A stretch of 64,000 nt of DNA from Anagrus nilaparvatae (taxonomy: Eukaryota > Arthropoda > Insecta > Hymenoptera > Mymaridae), in the NCBI GenBank assembly GCA_022575985.1, contig JAKSXM010000125.1, positions 186,001 through 250,000 of the forward strand, in the 5' to 3' direction. Under the pieces are notes generated by a model that was not told the origin of the DNA, searched no databases, and worked only from the letters and a program-made list of their open reading frames with translations. Positions 11,835-25,386 of the stretch are shown here, one piece after another (the stretch's first letter is position 1; each line of letters opens with the position of its first letter). The translations under genes and the position numbers were made by a program.

Positions 11835-14455
11835 ATTAATACTTATTTAATTTATTTATATCTTGTTATTTAATTACGCTGGCCTGGTGGGCCGTATTTG
11901 TTTTAGTTTTCCTCTACGTAGAATATTCTCTTATTATTAGTAAACTTGGTATATGAAAATTTTAACCAATTCAAATGGTTTCATGCAAGTAGATCCAAAG
12001 ATTCTAAAAATACAATATTTTTGATACCTATTTAAATTTTTATATCTTGTTTTTTTATTTCTCAGGCCTTTTGGACTGTATTTGTTAAGGTTTTTCTCTA
12101 TTTTACATATTTTTTCATTATAAGTAAACTTGTTTTATAAAAATTTTAACCTATTCAAATGGTTTCATGAAAGTGGATCCACCTTTTCTAAATATACAAT
12201 AATTTTAATACTTATTTAATTTATTTATATCTTGTTTTTTAATTACGCTGGCCTGAAGGGCCGTATTTGTTTTAGTTTTCCTCTACGTAGAATATTCTCT
12301 TATTATTAGTAAACTTGGTTTATAAAAATTTTAACCAATTCAAATGGTTTCATGCAAGTAGATCCAAAGATTCTAAAAATACAATATTTTTGATAAGTAT
12401 TTAAATTTTTATATCTTGTTTTTTTATTTCTCAGGCTTTTTGGACTGTATTTGTTAAGGTTTTTCTCTATTTTACATATTTTTTCATTATAAGTAAACTT
12501 GTTTTATAAAAATTTTAACCTATTCAAATGGTTTCAAGCAAGTAGATCCAAAGATTCTAAAAATACAATATTTTTGATACCTATTTATATTTTTATATCT
12601 TGTTTTTTTATTTCTCAGGCCTTTTGAACTGTATTTGTTAAGGTTTTTCTCTATTTTACATATTTTTTCATTATAAGTAAACTTGGTTTATAAGAATTTT
12701 AACCAATTCAAATGGTTTCATGAAAGTGGATCCACCTTTTCTAAATATACAATAATTTTAATACTTATTTAATTTATTTATATCTTGTTTTTTAATTACG
12801 CTGGCCTGGTGGGCCGTAATTGTTTTAGTTTTCCTCTACATAGAATATTCTCTTATTATTAGTAAACTTGGTTTATAAAAATTTTAACCAATTCAAATGG
12901 TTTCATGCAAGTAGATCCAAAGATTCTAAAAATACAATATTTTTGATACCTATTTAAATTTTTATATCTTGTTTTTATATTTCTCAGGCTTTTTGGACTG
13001 TATTTGTTAAGGTTTTTCTCTATTTTACATATTTTTTCATTATAAGTAAACTTGTTTTATAAAAATTTTAACCTATTCAAATGGTTTCATGAAAGTGGAT
13101 CCACCTTTTCTAAATATACAATAATTTTAATACTTATTTAATTTATTTATATCTTGTTTTTTAATTACGCTGGCCTGAAGGGCCGTATTTGTTTAAGTTT
13201 TTCTCTACGTAGAATATTCTCTCATTATTAGTAAAATTGGTTTATAAAAATTTTAACCAATTCAAATGAATTCATAAAAGTGGATCCAAAGATTCTAAAA
13301 ATACAATATTTTTGATACCTATTTAAATTTTTATATCTTGTTTTTTTATTTCTCAGGCCTTTTGGACTGTATTTGTTAAGGTTTTTCTCTATTTTACATA
13401 TTTTTTCATTATAAGTAAACTTGTTTTATAAAAATTTTAACCTATTCAAATGTTTTCATGAAAGTGGATCCACCTTTTCTAAATATACAATAATTTTAAT
13501 ACTTATTTAATTTATTTATATCTTGTTTTTTAATTACGCTGGCCTGAAGGGCCGTATTTGTTTTAGTTTTCCTCTACGTAGAATATTCTCTTATTATTAG
13601 TAAATTTGGTTTATAAAAATTTTAACCAATTCAAATGGTTTCATGCAAGTAGATCCAAAGATTCTAAAAATACAATATTTATGATACCTAATTAAATTTT
13701 TATATCTTGTTTTTTTATTTCTCAGGCCTTTTGGACTGTATTTGTTAAGGTTTTTCTCTATTTTACATATTTTTTCATTATAAGTAAACTTGTTTTATAA
13801 AAATTTTAACCTATTCAAATGGTTTCATGAAAGTGGATCCACCTTTTCTAAATATACAAGAATATTAATACTTATTTAATTTATTTGTATCTTGTTTTTT
13901 AATTACGCTGGCCTGGTGGGCCGTATTTGTTTTAGTTTTCCTCTACGTAGAATATTCTCTTATTATTAGTAAACTTGGTTTATAAAAATTTTAACCAATT
14001 CAAATGGTTTCAAGCAAGTAGATCCAAGGATTCTAAAAATACAATATTTTTGATACCTATTTATATTTTTATATCTTGTTTTTTTATTTCTCAGGCCTTT
14101 TGGACTGTATTTGTTAAGGTTTTTCTCTATTTTACATATTTTTTCATTATAAGTAAACTTGTTTTATAAAAATTTTAACCTATTCAAATGATTTCATGAA
14201 AGTAGATCCACCTTTTATAAATATACAATAATTTTAATACTTATTTAATTTATTTATATCTTGTTTTTTAATTACGCTGGCCTGAAGGGCCGTATTTGTT
14301 TAAGTTTTTCTCTACGTAGAATATTCTCTTATTATTAGTAAACTTGGTTTATAAAAATTTTAACCAATTCAAATGGTTTCATGCAAGTAGATCCAAAGAT
14401 TCTAAAAATACAATATTTTTGATAAGTATTTAAATTTTTATATCTTGTTTTTTTA
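11320..14455 (+). repeat. 3,136 bp tandem unit, copy 1 (17 monomers)
   Basis: The displacement to the next copy is 3,136 bp, fixed by shared rare variants: CTTGTTATTTAATTACG (11865 and 15001), GGTATATGAAAATTTT, CCGTAATTG (12815 and 15951), TGATAAGTATTT, and AAATGTTTTCATG (13451 and 16587). An odd number of monomers is possible because the unit contains an A-A junction at 12504/12505. Its last part (13365-14168) also matches 585-1388 at a displacement of 12,780 bp. Confidence 0.87.
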
Positions 14456-16773
14456 TTTCTCAGGCTTTTTGGACTGTATTTGTTAAGGTTTTTCTCTATT
14501 TTACATATTTTTTCATTATAAGTAAACTTGTTTTATAAAAATTTTAACCTATTCAAATGGTTTCATGAAAGTGGATCCACCTTTTCTAAATATACAATAA
14601 TTTTAATACTTATTTAATTTATTTATATCTTGTTTTTTAATTACGCTGGCCTGAAGGGCCGTATTTGTTTAAGTTTTTCTCTACGTAGAATATTCTCTCA
14701 TTATTAGTAAAATTGGTTTATAAAAATTTTAACCAATTCAAATGAATTCATAAAAGTGGATCCAAAGATTCTAAAAATACAATATTTTTGATACCTATTT
14801 AAATTTTTATATCTTGTTTTTTTATTTCTCAGGCCTTTTGGACTGTATTTGTTAAGGTTTTTCTCTATTTTACATATTTTTTCATTATAAGTAAACTTGT
14901 TTTATAAAAATTTTAACCTATTCAAATGGTTTCATGAAAGTGGATCCACCTTTTCTAAATATACAATAATATTAATACTTATTTAATTTATTTATATCTT
15001 GTTATTTAATTACGCTGGCCTGGTGGGCCGTATTTGTTTTAGTTTTCCTCTACGTAGAATATTCTCTTATTATTAGTAAACTTGGTATATGAAAATTTTA
15101 ACCAATTCAAATGGTTTCATGCAAGTAGATCCAAAGATTCTAAAAATACAATATTTTTGATACCTATTTAAATTTTTATATCTTGTTTTTTTATTTCTCA
15201 GGCCTTTTGGACTGTATTTGTTAAGGTTTTTCTCTATTTTACATATTTTTTCATTATAAGTAAACTTGTTTTATAAAAATTTTAACCTATTCAAATGGTT
15301 TCATGAAAGTGGATCCACCTTTTCTAAATATACAATAATTTTAATACTTATTTAATTTATTTATATCTTGTTTTTTAATTACGCTGGCCTGAAGGGCCGT
15401 ATTTGTTTTAGTTTTCCTCTACGTAGAATATTCTCTTATTATTAGTAAACTTGGTTTATAAAAATTTTAACCAATTCAAATGGTTTCATGCAAGTAGATC
15501 CAAAGATTCTAAAAATACAATATTTTTGATAAGTATTTAAATTTTTATATCTTGTTTTTTTATTTCTCAGGCTTTTTGGACTGTATTTGTTAAGGTTTTT
15601 CTCTATTTTACATATTTTTTCATTATAAGTAAACTTGTTTTATAAAAATTTTAACCTATTCAAATGGTTTCAAGCAAGTAGATCCAAAGATTCTAAAAAT
15701 ACAATATTTTTGATACCTATTTATATTTTTATATCTTGTTTTTTTATTTCTCAGGCCTTTTGAACTGTATTTGTTAAGGTTTTTCTCTATTTTACATATT
15801 TTTTCATTATAAGTAAACTTGGTTTATAAGAATTTTAACCAATTCAAATGGTTTCATGAAAGTGGATCCACCTTTTCTAAATATACAATAATTTTAATAC
15901 TTATTTAATTTATTTATATCTTGTTTTTTAATTACGCTGGCCTGGTGGGCCGTAATTGTTTTAGTTTTCCTCTACATAGAATATTCTCTTATTATTAGTA
16001 AACTTGGTTTATAAAAATTTTAACCAATTCAAATGGTTTCATGCAAGTAGATCCAAAGATTCTAAAAATACAATATTTTTGATACCTATTTAAATTTTTA
16101 TATCTTGTTTTTATATTTCTCAGGCTTTTTGGACTGTATTTGTTAAGGTTTTTCTCTATTTTACATATTTTTTCATTATAAGTAAACTTGTTTTATAAAA
16201 ATTTTAACCTATTCAAATGGTTTCATGAAAGTGGATCCACCTTTTCTAAATATACAATAATTTTAATACTTATTTAATTTATTTATATCTTGTTTTTTAA
16301 TTACGCTGGCCTGAAGGGCCGTATTTGTTTAAGTTTTTCTCTACGTAGAATATTCTCTCATTATTAGTAAAATTGGTTTATAAAAATTTTAACCAATTCA
16401 AATGAATTCATAAAAGTGGATCCAAAGATTCTAAAAATACAATATTTTTGATACCTATTTAAATTTTTATATCTTGTTTTTTTATTTCTCAGGCCTTTTG
16501 GACTGTATTTGTTAAGGTTTTTCTCTATTTTACATATTTTTTCATTATAAGTAAACTTGTTTTATAAAAATTTTAACCTATTCAAATGTTTTCATGAAAG
16601 TGGATCCACCTTTTCTAAATATACAATAATTTTAATACTTATTTAATTTATTTATATCTTGTTTTTTAATTACGCTGGCCTGAAGGGCCGTATTTGTTTT
16701 AGTTTTCCTCTACGTAGAATATTCTCTTATTATTAGTAAATTTGGTTTATAAAAATTTTAACCAATTCAAATG
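14456..16773 (+). repeat. 3,136 bp tandem unit, copy 2 (partial)
   Basis: This matches 11320-13637 almost exactly. The match ends at 16773, where the second copy switches to an ATGAATTCAT-type A monomer with AAAAATGGATCAAAAG. The A-A junction recurs here at 15640/15641. Confidence 0.87.
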
Positions 16774-18683
16774 AATTCATAAAAATGGATCAAAAGATTC
16801 TAAAAATACAATATTTTTGATACCTATTTAAATTTTTATATCTTGTTTTTTTATTTCTCAGGCTTTTTGGACTGTATTTGTTAAGGTTTTTCTCTATTTT
16901 ACATATTTTTTCATTATAAGTAAACTTGTTTTATAAAAATTTTAACCTATTCAAATGGTTTCATGAAAGTGGATCCACCTTTTCTAAATATACAATAATT
17001 TTAATACTTATTTAATTTATTTATATCTTGTTTTTTAATTACGCTGGCCTGAAGGGCCGTATTTGTTTAAGTTTTTCTCTACGTAGAATATTCTCTCATT
17101 ATTAGTAAAATTGGTTTATAAAAATTTTAACCAATTCAAATGAATTCATAAAAGTGGATCCAAAGATTCTAAAAATACAATATTTTTGATACATATTTAA
17201 ATTTTTATATCTTGTTTTTTTATTTCTCAGGCCTTTTGGACTGTATTTGTTAAGGTTTTTCTCTATTTTACATATTTTTTCATTATAAGTAAACTTGTTT
17301 TATAAAAATTTTAACCTATTCAAATGGTTTCATGAAAGTGGATCCACCTTTTCTAAATATACAATAATATTAATACTTATTTAATTTATTTATATCTTGT
17401 TTTTTAATTACGCTGGCCTGAAGGGCCGTATTTATTTAAGTTTTTCTTTACGTAGAATATTCTCTCATTATTAGTAAAATTGGTTTATAAGAATTTTAAC
17501 CAATTCAAATGGTTTCATGAAAGTGGATCCACCTTTTCTAAATATACAATAATTTTAATACTTATTTAATTTATTTATATCTTGTTTTTTAATTACGCTG
17601 GCCTGGTGGGCCGTATTTGTTTTTGTTTTCCTCTACATAGAATATTCTCTTATTATTAGTAAACTTGGTTTATAAAAATTTTAACCAATTCAAATGGTTT
17701 CAAGCAAGTAGATCCAAAGATTCTAAAAATTCAATATTTTTGATACCTATTTATATTTTTATATCTTGTTTTTTTATTTCTCAGGCCTTTTGGACTGTAT
17801 TTGAAAAGGTTTTTCTCTATTTTACATATTTTTTCATTATAAGTAAACTTGTTTTATAAAAATTTTAACCTATTCAAATGGTTTCATGAAAGTGGATCCA
17901 CCTTTTCTAATTATACAATAATTTTAATACTTTTTTAATTTATTTATATCTTGTTTTTTAATTACGCTGGCCTGAAGGGCCGTATTTGTTTTAGTTTTCC
18001 TCTACGTAGAATATTCTCTTATTATTAGTAAACTTGGTTTATAAAAATTTTAACCAATTCAAATGGTTTCATGCAAGTAGATCCAAAGATTCTAAAAATA
18101 CAATATTTTTGATACCTATTTAAATTTTTATATCTTGTTTTTTTATTTCTCAGGCTTTTTGGACTGTATTTGTTAAGGTTTTTCTCTATTTTACATATTT
18201 TTTCATTATAAGTAAACTTGTTTTATAAAAATTTTATCTATTCAAATGGTTTCATGAAAGTGGATCCACCTTTTCTAAATATACAATAATTTTAATACTT
18301 ATTTAATTTATTTATATCTTGTTTTTTAATTACGCTGGCCTGGTGGGCCGTATTTGTTTTAGTTTTCCTCTACATAGAATATTCTCTTATTATTAGTAAA
18401 TTTGGTTTATAAAAATTTTAACCAATTCAAATGGTTTCATGCAAGTAGATCCAAAGATTCTAAAAATACAATATTTTTGATACCTATTTATATTTTTATA
18501 TCTTGTTTTTTTATTTCCCAGGCCTTTTGGACTGTATTTGCTAAGGTTTTTCTCTATTTTATATATTTTTCTATTATAAGTAAACTTGGTTTATAAGAAT
18601 TTTAACCAATTCAAATGGTTTCATGAAAGTGGATCCACCTTTTCTAAATATACAATAATTTTAATACTTATTTAATTTATTTA
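16774..18683 (+). repeat. A-B dimer array without a close tandem partner
   Basis: These are mixed dimers: ATGAATTCAT A-variants, a B3 sub-branch with CCGTATTTATTTAAG and CTTTACGTAG, and a direct B-B junction at 17485/17486. A contracted TTTTATCTATTC replaces TTTTAACCTATTC near 18232. The end, near 18400-18683, resembles 24420-24760. No gene, RNA or mobile element is visible. Confidence 0.85.
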
Positions 18684-21208
18684 TATCTTGTTTTTTAATT
18701 ACGCTGGCCTGGTGGGCCGTATTTGTTTTAGTTTTCCTCTACATAGAATATTCTCTTATTATTAGTAAACTTGGTTTATAAAAATTTTAACCAATTCAAA
18801 TCGTTTCAAGCAAGTAGATCCAAAGTTTCTAATAATACAATATTTTTGATACCTATTTATATATTTATATCTTTTTTTTTTATTTCTCAGGCCTTTTGAA
18901 CTGTATTTGTTAAGGTTTTTCTCTATTTTACATATTTTTTCATTATAAGTAAACTTGTTTTATAAAAATTTTAACCTATTCAAATGGTTTCATGAAAGTG
19001 GATCCACCTTTTCTAAATATACAATAATTTTAATACGTTTTTAATTTATTTATATCTTGTTTTTTAATTAAGCTGGCCTGAAGGGCCGTATATGTTTTAG
19101 TTTTCCTCTACGTAGAATATTCTCTTATTATTAGTAAACTTGGTTTATAAAAATTTTAACCAATTCAAATGGTTTCATGCAAGTAGATCCAAAGATTCTA
19201 AAAATACATTATTTTTGATACCTATTTAAATTTTTATATCTTGTTTTTTTATTTCTCAGGCTTTTTGGACTGTATTTGTTAAGGTTTTTCTCTATTTTAC
19301 ATATTTTTTCATTATAAGTAAACTTGTTTTATAAAAATTTTAACCTATTCAAATGTTTTCATGAAAGTGGATCCACCTTTTCTAAATATACAATAATTTT
19401 AATACTTATTTAATTTATTTATATCTTGTTTTTTAATTACGCTGGCCTGAAGGGCCGTATTTGTTTTAGTTTTCCTCTACGTAGAATATTCTCTTATTAT
19501 TAGTAAATTTGGTTTATAAAAATTTTAACCAATTCAAATGGTTTCATGCAAGTAGATCCAAAGATTCTAAAAATACAATATTTATGATACCTAATTAAAT
19601 TTTTATATCTTGTTTTTTTATTTCTCAGGCCTTTTGGACTGTATTTGTTAAGGTTTTTCTCTATTTTACATATTTTTTCATTATAAGTAAACTTGTTTTA
19701 TAAAAATTTTAACCTATTCAAATGGTTTCATGAAAGTGGATCCACCTTTTCTAAATATACAAGAATATTAATACTTATTTAATTTATTTATATCTTGTTT
19801 TTTAATTACGCTGGCCTGGTGGGCCGTATTTGTTTTAGTTTTCCTCTACGTAGAATATTCTCTTATTATTAGTAAACTTGGTTTATAAAAATTTTAACCA
19901 ATTCAAATGGTTTCAAGCAAGTAGATCCAAGGATTCTAAAAATACAATATTTTTGATACCTATTTATATTTTTATATCTTGTTTTTTTATTTCTCAGGCC
20001 TTTTGGACTGTATTTGTTAAGGTTTTTCTCTATTTTACATATTTTTTCATTATAAGTAAACTTGTTTTATACAAATTTTAACCTATTCAAATAGTTTCAT
20101 GAAAGTGGATACACCTTTTCTAAATATACAATAATTTTAATACTTTTTTAATTTATTTATATCTTGTTTTTTAATTACGCTGGCCTGAAGGGCCGTATTT
20201 GTTTTAGTTTTCCTCTACGTAGAATATTCTCTTATTATTAGTAAATTTGGTTTATAAAAATTTTAACCAATTCAAATGGTTTCATGCAAGTAGATCCAAA
20301 GATTCTAAAAATACAATATTTTTGATACCTATTTAAATTTTTATATCTTGTTTTTTTATTTCTCAGGCCTTTTGGACTGTATTTGTTAAGGTTTTTCTCT
20401 ATTTTACATATTTTTTCATTATAAGTAAACTTGTTTTATAAATATTTTAACCTATTCAAATGGTTTCATGAAAGTGGATCCACCTTTTCTAAATATACAA
20501 TAATTTTAATACTTATTTAATTTATTTATATCTTGTTTTTTAATTACGCTGGCCTGGTGGGCCGTATTTGTTTTAGTTTTCCTCTACATAGAATATTCTC
20601 TTATTATTAGTAAACTTGGTTTATAAAAATTTTAACCAATTCAAATGGTTTCAAGCAAGTAGATCCAAGGATTCTAAAAATACATTATTTTTGATACCTA
20701 TTTATATTTTTATATCTTGTTTTTTTATTTCTCAGGCCTTTTGGACTGTATTTGTTAAGGTTTTTCTCTATTTTACATATTTTTTCATTATAAGTAAACT
20801 TGTTTTATAAAAATTTTAACCTATTCAAATGATTTCATGAAAGTAGATCCACCTTTTATAAATATACAATAATTTTAATACTTATTTAATTTATTTATAT
20901 CTTGTTTTTTAATTACGCTGGCCTGAAGGGCCGTATTTGTTTAAGTTTTTCTCTACGTAGAATATTCTCTCATTATTAGTAAAATTGGTTTATAAAAATT
21001 TTAACCAATTCAAATGAATTCATAAAAGTGGATCCAAAGATTCTAAAAATACAATATTTTTGATAAGTATTTAAATTTTTATATCTTGTTTTTTTATTTC
21101 TCAGGCCTATTGGACTGTATTTGTTAAGGTTTTTCTCTATTTTACATATTTTTTCATTATAAGTAAACTTGTTTTATAAAAATTTTAACCTATTCAAATG
21201 GTTTCATG
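18684..21208 (+). repeat. Long-range duplicated block, copy 2 (paired with 1-2525)
   Basis: This is the second copy of the block at the left edge of the window, displaced by 18,683 bp and nearly identical. It diverges at 21209, where a D monomer (CATGCAAGTGG) replaces the B monomer (CATGAAAGTG) of copy 1. The intervening DNA contains two unrelated local HORs (2,950 and 3,136 bp). The pair therefore predates them, or the block was copied across them. Confidence 0.9.
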
Positions 21209-21814
21209 CAAGTGGATCCAACGTTTATAAAAATACAATAATTATGATACCTATTTAAATTTTTTATATTATGTTTTTTTATTTCTCAGGCCTTTTGGAC
21301 TGTATTTGTTCAAGTTTTTCTCTATTTTATATATTTTTCTATTATAAGTAAACTTGGTTTATAAGAATTTTAACCAATTCAAATGGTTTCATGAAAGTGG
21401 ATCCACCTTTTCTAAATATACAATAATTTTAATACTTATTTAATTTATTTATATCTTGTTTTTTAATTACGCTGGCCTGAAGAGCCGTATTTGTTTAAGT
21501 TTTTCTCTACGTAGAATATTCTCTTATTATTAGTAAACTTGGTTTATAAAAATTTTAACCAATTCAAATGGTTTCATGCAAGTAGATCTAAAGATTCTAA
21601 AAATACAATATTTTTGATACCTATTCAAATTTTTATATCTTGTTTTTTTATTTCTCAGGCCTTTTGGACTGTATTTGTTAAGGTTTTTCTCTATTTAACA
21701 TATTTTTTCATTATAAGTAAACTTGTTTTATAAAAATTTTAACCTATTCAAATGGTTTCATGAAAGTGGATCCACCTTTTCTAAATATACAATAATTTTA
21801 ATACTTTTTTAATT
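21209..21814 (+). repeat. Satellite linker: D, B and A monomers
   Basis: This starts with a D monomer (TATATTATG near 21268), followed by a TATAAGAATTTT B monomer with GAAGAGCC, an A monomer, and the start of another B. Private changes include AATTATGATACC, TAGATCTAAAG and CTATTCAAATTT. Nothing but satellite is present. Confidence 0.82.
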
Positions 21815-23062
21815 TATTTATATCTTGTTTTTTAATTACGCTGGCCTGGTGGGCCGTATTTGTTTTAGTTTTCCTCTACGTAGAATATTCTCTTATTATT
21901 AGTAAACTTGGTTTATAAAAATTTTAACCAATTCAAATGGTTTCATGCAAGTAGATCCAAAGATTCTAAAAATACAATATTTTTGATACCTATTTAAATT
22001 TTTATATCTTGTTTTTTTTATTTCTCAGGCCTTTTGGACTGTATTTGTTAAGGTTTTTCTCTATTTAACATATTTTTTCATTATAAGTAAACTTGTTTTA
22101 TAAAAATTTTAACCTATTCAAATGGTTTCATGAAAGTGGATCCACCTTTTCTAAATATACAATAATTTTAATACTTTTTTAATTTATTTATATCTTGTTT
22201 TTTAATTACGCTGGCCTGAAGGGCCGTATTTGTTTTAGTTTTCCACTACGTAGAATATTCTCTTATTATTAGTAAACTTGGTTTATAAAAATTTTAACCA
22301 ATTCAAATGGTTTCATGCAAGTAGATCCAAAGATTCTAAAAATACAATATTTTTGATACCTATTTAAATTTTTATATCTTGTTTTTTTATGTCTCAGGCT
22401 TTTTGGACTGTATTTGTTAAGGTTTTTCTCTATTTTACATATTTTTTCATTATAAGTAAACTTGTTTTATAAAAATTTTAACCTATTCAAATGGTTTCAT
22501 GAAAGTGGATCCACCTTTTCTAAATATACAATAATTTTAATACTTATTTAATTTATTTATATCTTGTTTTTTAATTACGCTGGCCTGAAGGGCCGTATTT
22601 GTTTTAGTTTTCCTCTACATAGAATATTCTCTTATTATTAGAAAACTTGGTTTATAAAAATTTTAACCAATTCAAATGGTTTCAAGCAAGTAGATCCAAA
22701 GATTCTAAAAATACAATATTTTTGATACCTATTTATATTTTTATATCTTGTTTTTTTATTTCTCAGGCCTTTTGGACTGTATTTGTTAAGTTTATAAAAA
22801 TTTTAACCAATTCAAATGAATTCATAAAAGTGGATCCAAAGATTCTAAAAATACAATATTTTTGATACCTATTTAAATTTTTATATCTTGTTTTTTTATT
22901 TCTCAGGCCTTTTGGACTGTATTTGTTAAGGTTTTTCTCTATTTTACATATTTTTTCATTATAAGTAAACTTGGTTTATAAGAATTTTAACCAATTCAAA
23001 TGGTTTCATGAAAGTGGATCCACCTTTTCTAAATATACAATAATTTTAATACTTATTTAATT
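21815..23062 (+). repeat. ~1,248 bp tandem unit, copy 1
   Basis: The B cores at 21843 and 23091 are 1,248 bp apart, and later markers are 1,247 bp apart because of one extra T in a poly-T run near 22012. The shared variant TCTATTTAACATATT supports the pairing. The unit is not a whole number of monomers because it contains the 140 bp truncated A monomer at 22653-22792. Confidence 0.78.
22653..22792 (+). repeat. Truncated A monomer (140 bp) fused to the next A
   Basis: The monomer runs normally to ACTGTATTTGTTAAG and then jumps into TTTATAAAAATTTTAACC, losing 44 bp of its 3' end including ATAAGTAAACTTGG. The next monomer is again type A (ATGAATTCAT variant), so a B monomer is also missing at this joint. 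It is the only example seen. Confidence 0.88.
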
Positions 23063-23845
23063 TATTTATATCTTGTTTTTTAATTACGCTGGCCTGGTGG
23101 GCCGTATTTGTTTTAGTTTTCCTCTACGTAGAATATTCTTTTATTATTAGTAAACTTGGTTTATAAAAATTTTAACCAATTCAAATGGTTTCATGCAAGT
23201 AGATCCAAAGATTCTAAAAATACAATATTTTTGATACCTATTTAAATTTTTATATCTTGTTTTTTTATTTCTCAGGCCTTTTGGACTGTATTTGTTAAGG
23301 TTTTTCTCTATTTAACATATTTTTTCATTATAAGTAAACTTGTTTTATAAAAATTTTAACCTATTCAAATGGTTTCATGAAAGTGGATCCACCTTTTCTA
23401 AATATACAATAATTTTAATACTTTTTTAATTTATTTATATCTTGTTTTTTAATTACGCTGGCCTGAAGGGCCGTATTTGTTTTAGTTTTCCTCTACGTAG
23501 AATATTCTCTGATTATTAGTAAACTTGGTTTATAAAAATTTTAACCAATTCAAATGGTTTCATGCAAGTAGATCCAAAGATTCTAAAAATACAATATTTT
23601 TGATACCTATTTAAATTTTTATATCTTGTTTTTTTATTTCTCAGGCTTTTTGGACTGTATTTGTTAAGTTTTTTCTCTATTTTACATATTTTTTCATTAT
23701 AAGTAAACTTGTTTTATAAAAATTTTAACCTATTCAAATGGTTTCATGAAAGTGGATCCACCTTTTCTAAATATACAATAATTTTAATACTTATTTAATT
23801 TATTTATATCTTGTTTTTTAATTACGCTGGCCTGAAGGGCCGTAT
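23063..23845 (+). repeat. ~1,248 bp tandem unit, copy 2 (partial)
   Basis: This matches 21815-22599 at a displacement of 1,247-1,248 bp. It has a few point changes, such as TTCTTTTATT near 23138 and CTCTGATTATT near 23509. It ends where B3 sequence (CCGTATTCGTTTAAG) replaces B1/B2 sequence. Confidence 0.78.
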
Positions 23846-24277
23846 TCGTTTAAGTTTTTCTCTACGTAGAATATTCTCTCATTATTAGTAAAATTGGTTT
23901 ATAAAAATTTTAACCAATTCAAATGAATTCATAAAAGTGGATCCAAAGATTCTAAAAATACAATATTTTTGATACCTATTTAAATTTTTATATCTTGTTT
24001 TTTTATTTCTCAGGCCTTGTGGACTGTATTTGTTTAAGTTTTCCTCTATTTTAAATATTTTTTCATTATAAGTAAACATGGTTTATAAAAATTTTAACCA
24101 ATTCAAATGGTTTCATGAAAGTGGATCCTCCATTTCTAAATAAACAATAATTTTAATAATTATTTTAATTACTTATATCTTGTTTTTTAATTACGCTGGC
24201 CTGAAGGGCCGTATTTGTTTAAGTTTTTCTCTACGTAGAATATTCTCTTATTATTAGTAAACTAAGTAAACTTGTTT
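23846..24277 (+). repeat. B3 / A / divergent long B monomers
   Basis: This contains an ATGAATTCAT A monomer with CAGGCCTTGTGG and an ending TAAACATGG. A divergent B of 194 bp follows at 24084-24277. It has GGATCCTCCATTTC, TAAATAAACAATAAT and TTTTAATAATTATTTTAATTAC, and a 9 bp insertion near its 3' end. The 194 bp form recurs at about 37010-37203 and 42374-42567. Confidence 0.82.
24084..24277 (+). repeat. 194 bp B monomer with a 9 bp 3' insertion
   Basis: The end reads TTAGTAAACTAAGTAAACTTG instead of TTAGTAAACTTGG. The extra TAAGTAAAC equals the end of a type A monomer (ATAAGTAAACTTG). The next monomer is another B. The simplest reading is an unequal exchange in the shared GTAAAC motif that removed almost a whole A monomer and left its tail. 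Equivalent joints lie at 37187 and 42551. Confidence 0.85.
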
Positions 24278-25386
24278 TATAAAAATTTTAACCTATTCAA
24301 ATGGTTTCATGAAAGTGGATCCACCTTTTCTAAATATACAATAATTTTAATACTTATTTAATTTATTTATATCTTGTTTTTTAATTACGCTGGCCTGAAG
24401 GGCCGTATTTGTTTTAGTTTTCCTCTACGTAGAATATTCTCTTATTATTAGTAAATTTGGTTTATAAAAATTTTAACCAATTCAAATGGTTTCATGCAAG
24501 TAGATCCAAAGATTCTAAAAATACAATATTTTTTGATACCTATTTATATTTTTATATCTTGTTTTTTTATTTCCCAGGCCTTTTGGACTGTATTTGCTAA
24601 GGTTTTTCTCTATTTTATATATTTTTCTATTATAAGTAAACTTGGTTTATAAGAATTTTAACCAATTCAAATGGTTTCATGAAAGTGGATCCACCTTTTC
24701 TAAATATACAATAATTTTAATACTTATTTAATTTATTTATATCTTGTTTTTTAATTACGCTGGCCTGGTGGGCCGTATTTGTTTTAGTTTTCCTCTACAT
24801 AGAATATTTTCTTATTATTAGTAAACTTGGTTTATAAAAATTTTAACCAATTCAAATCGTTTCAAGCAAGTAGATCCAAAGTTTCTAATAATACAATATT
24901 TTTGATACCTATTTATATATTTATATCTTTTTTTTTTATTTCTCAGGCCTTTTGGACTGTATTTGTTAAGGTTTTTCTCTATTTTACATATTTTTTCATT
25001 ATAAGTAAACTTGTTTTATAAAAATTTTAACCTATTCAAATGGTTTCATGAAAGTGGATCCACCTTTTCTAAATATACAATAATTTTAATACTTATTTAA
25101 TTTATTTATATCTTGTTTTTTAATTACGCTGGCATGGTGGGCCGTATTTGTTTTAGTTTTCCTCTACGTAGAATATTCTCTTATTATAAGTAAACTTGGT
25201 TTATAAAAATTTTAACCAATTCAAATGGTTTCATGCAAGTGTATCCAACGTTTATAAAAATACAATAATTTTGATACCTAATTAAATTTTTTATATCTTG
25301 TTTTTTTATTTCTCAGGCCTTTTTGACTGTATTTGTTTAGGTTTTTCTCTATTTTACATATTTTTTCATTATAAGTAAACTTGTTT

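Noticed and set aside
3216..24079. - strand frames of 60-73 codons (Lys/Asn/Tyr-rich) at 3216-3398, 4627-4848 and 23885-24079
   Set aside because: They are reverse readings of the same monomers and exist in only a few copies. No sign of coding selection.
24140..24150. AATAAA polyadenylation signals (also many TTTATT on the other strand)
   Set aside because: Expected by chance in ~77% AT DNA and present in nearly every monomer; no transcript structure supports them.
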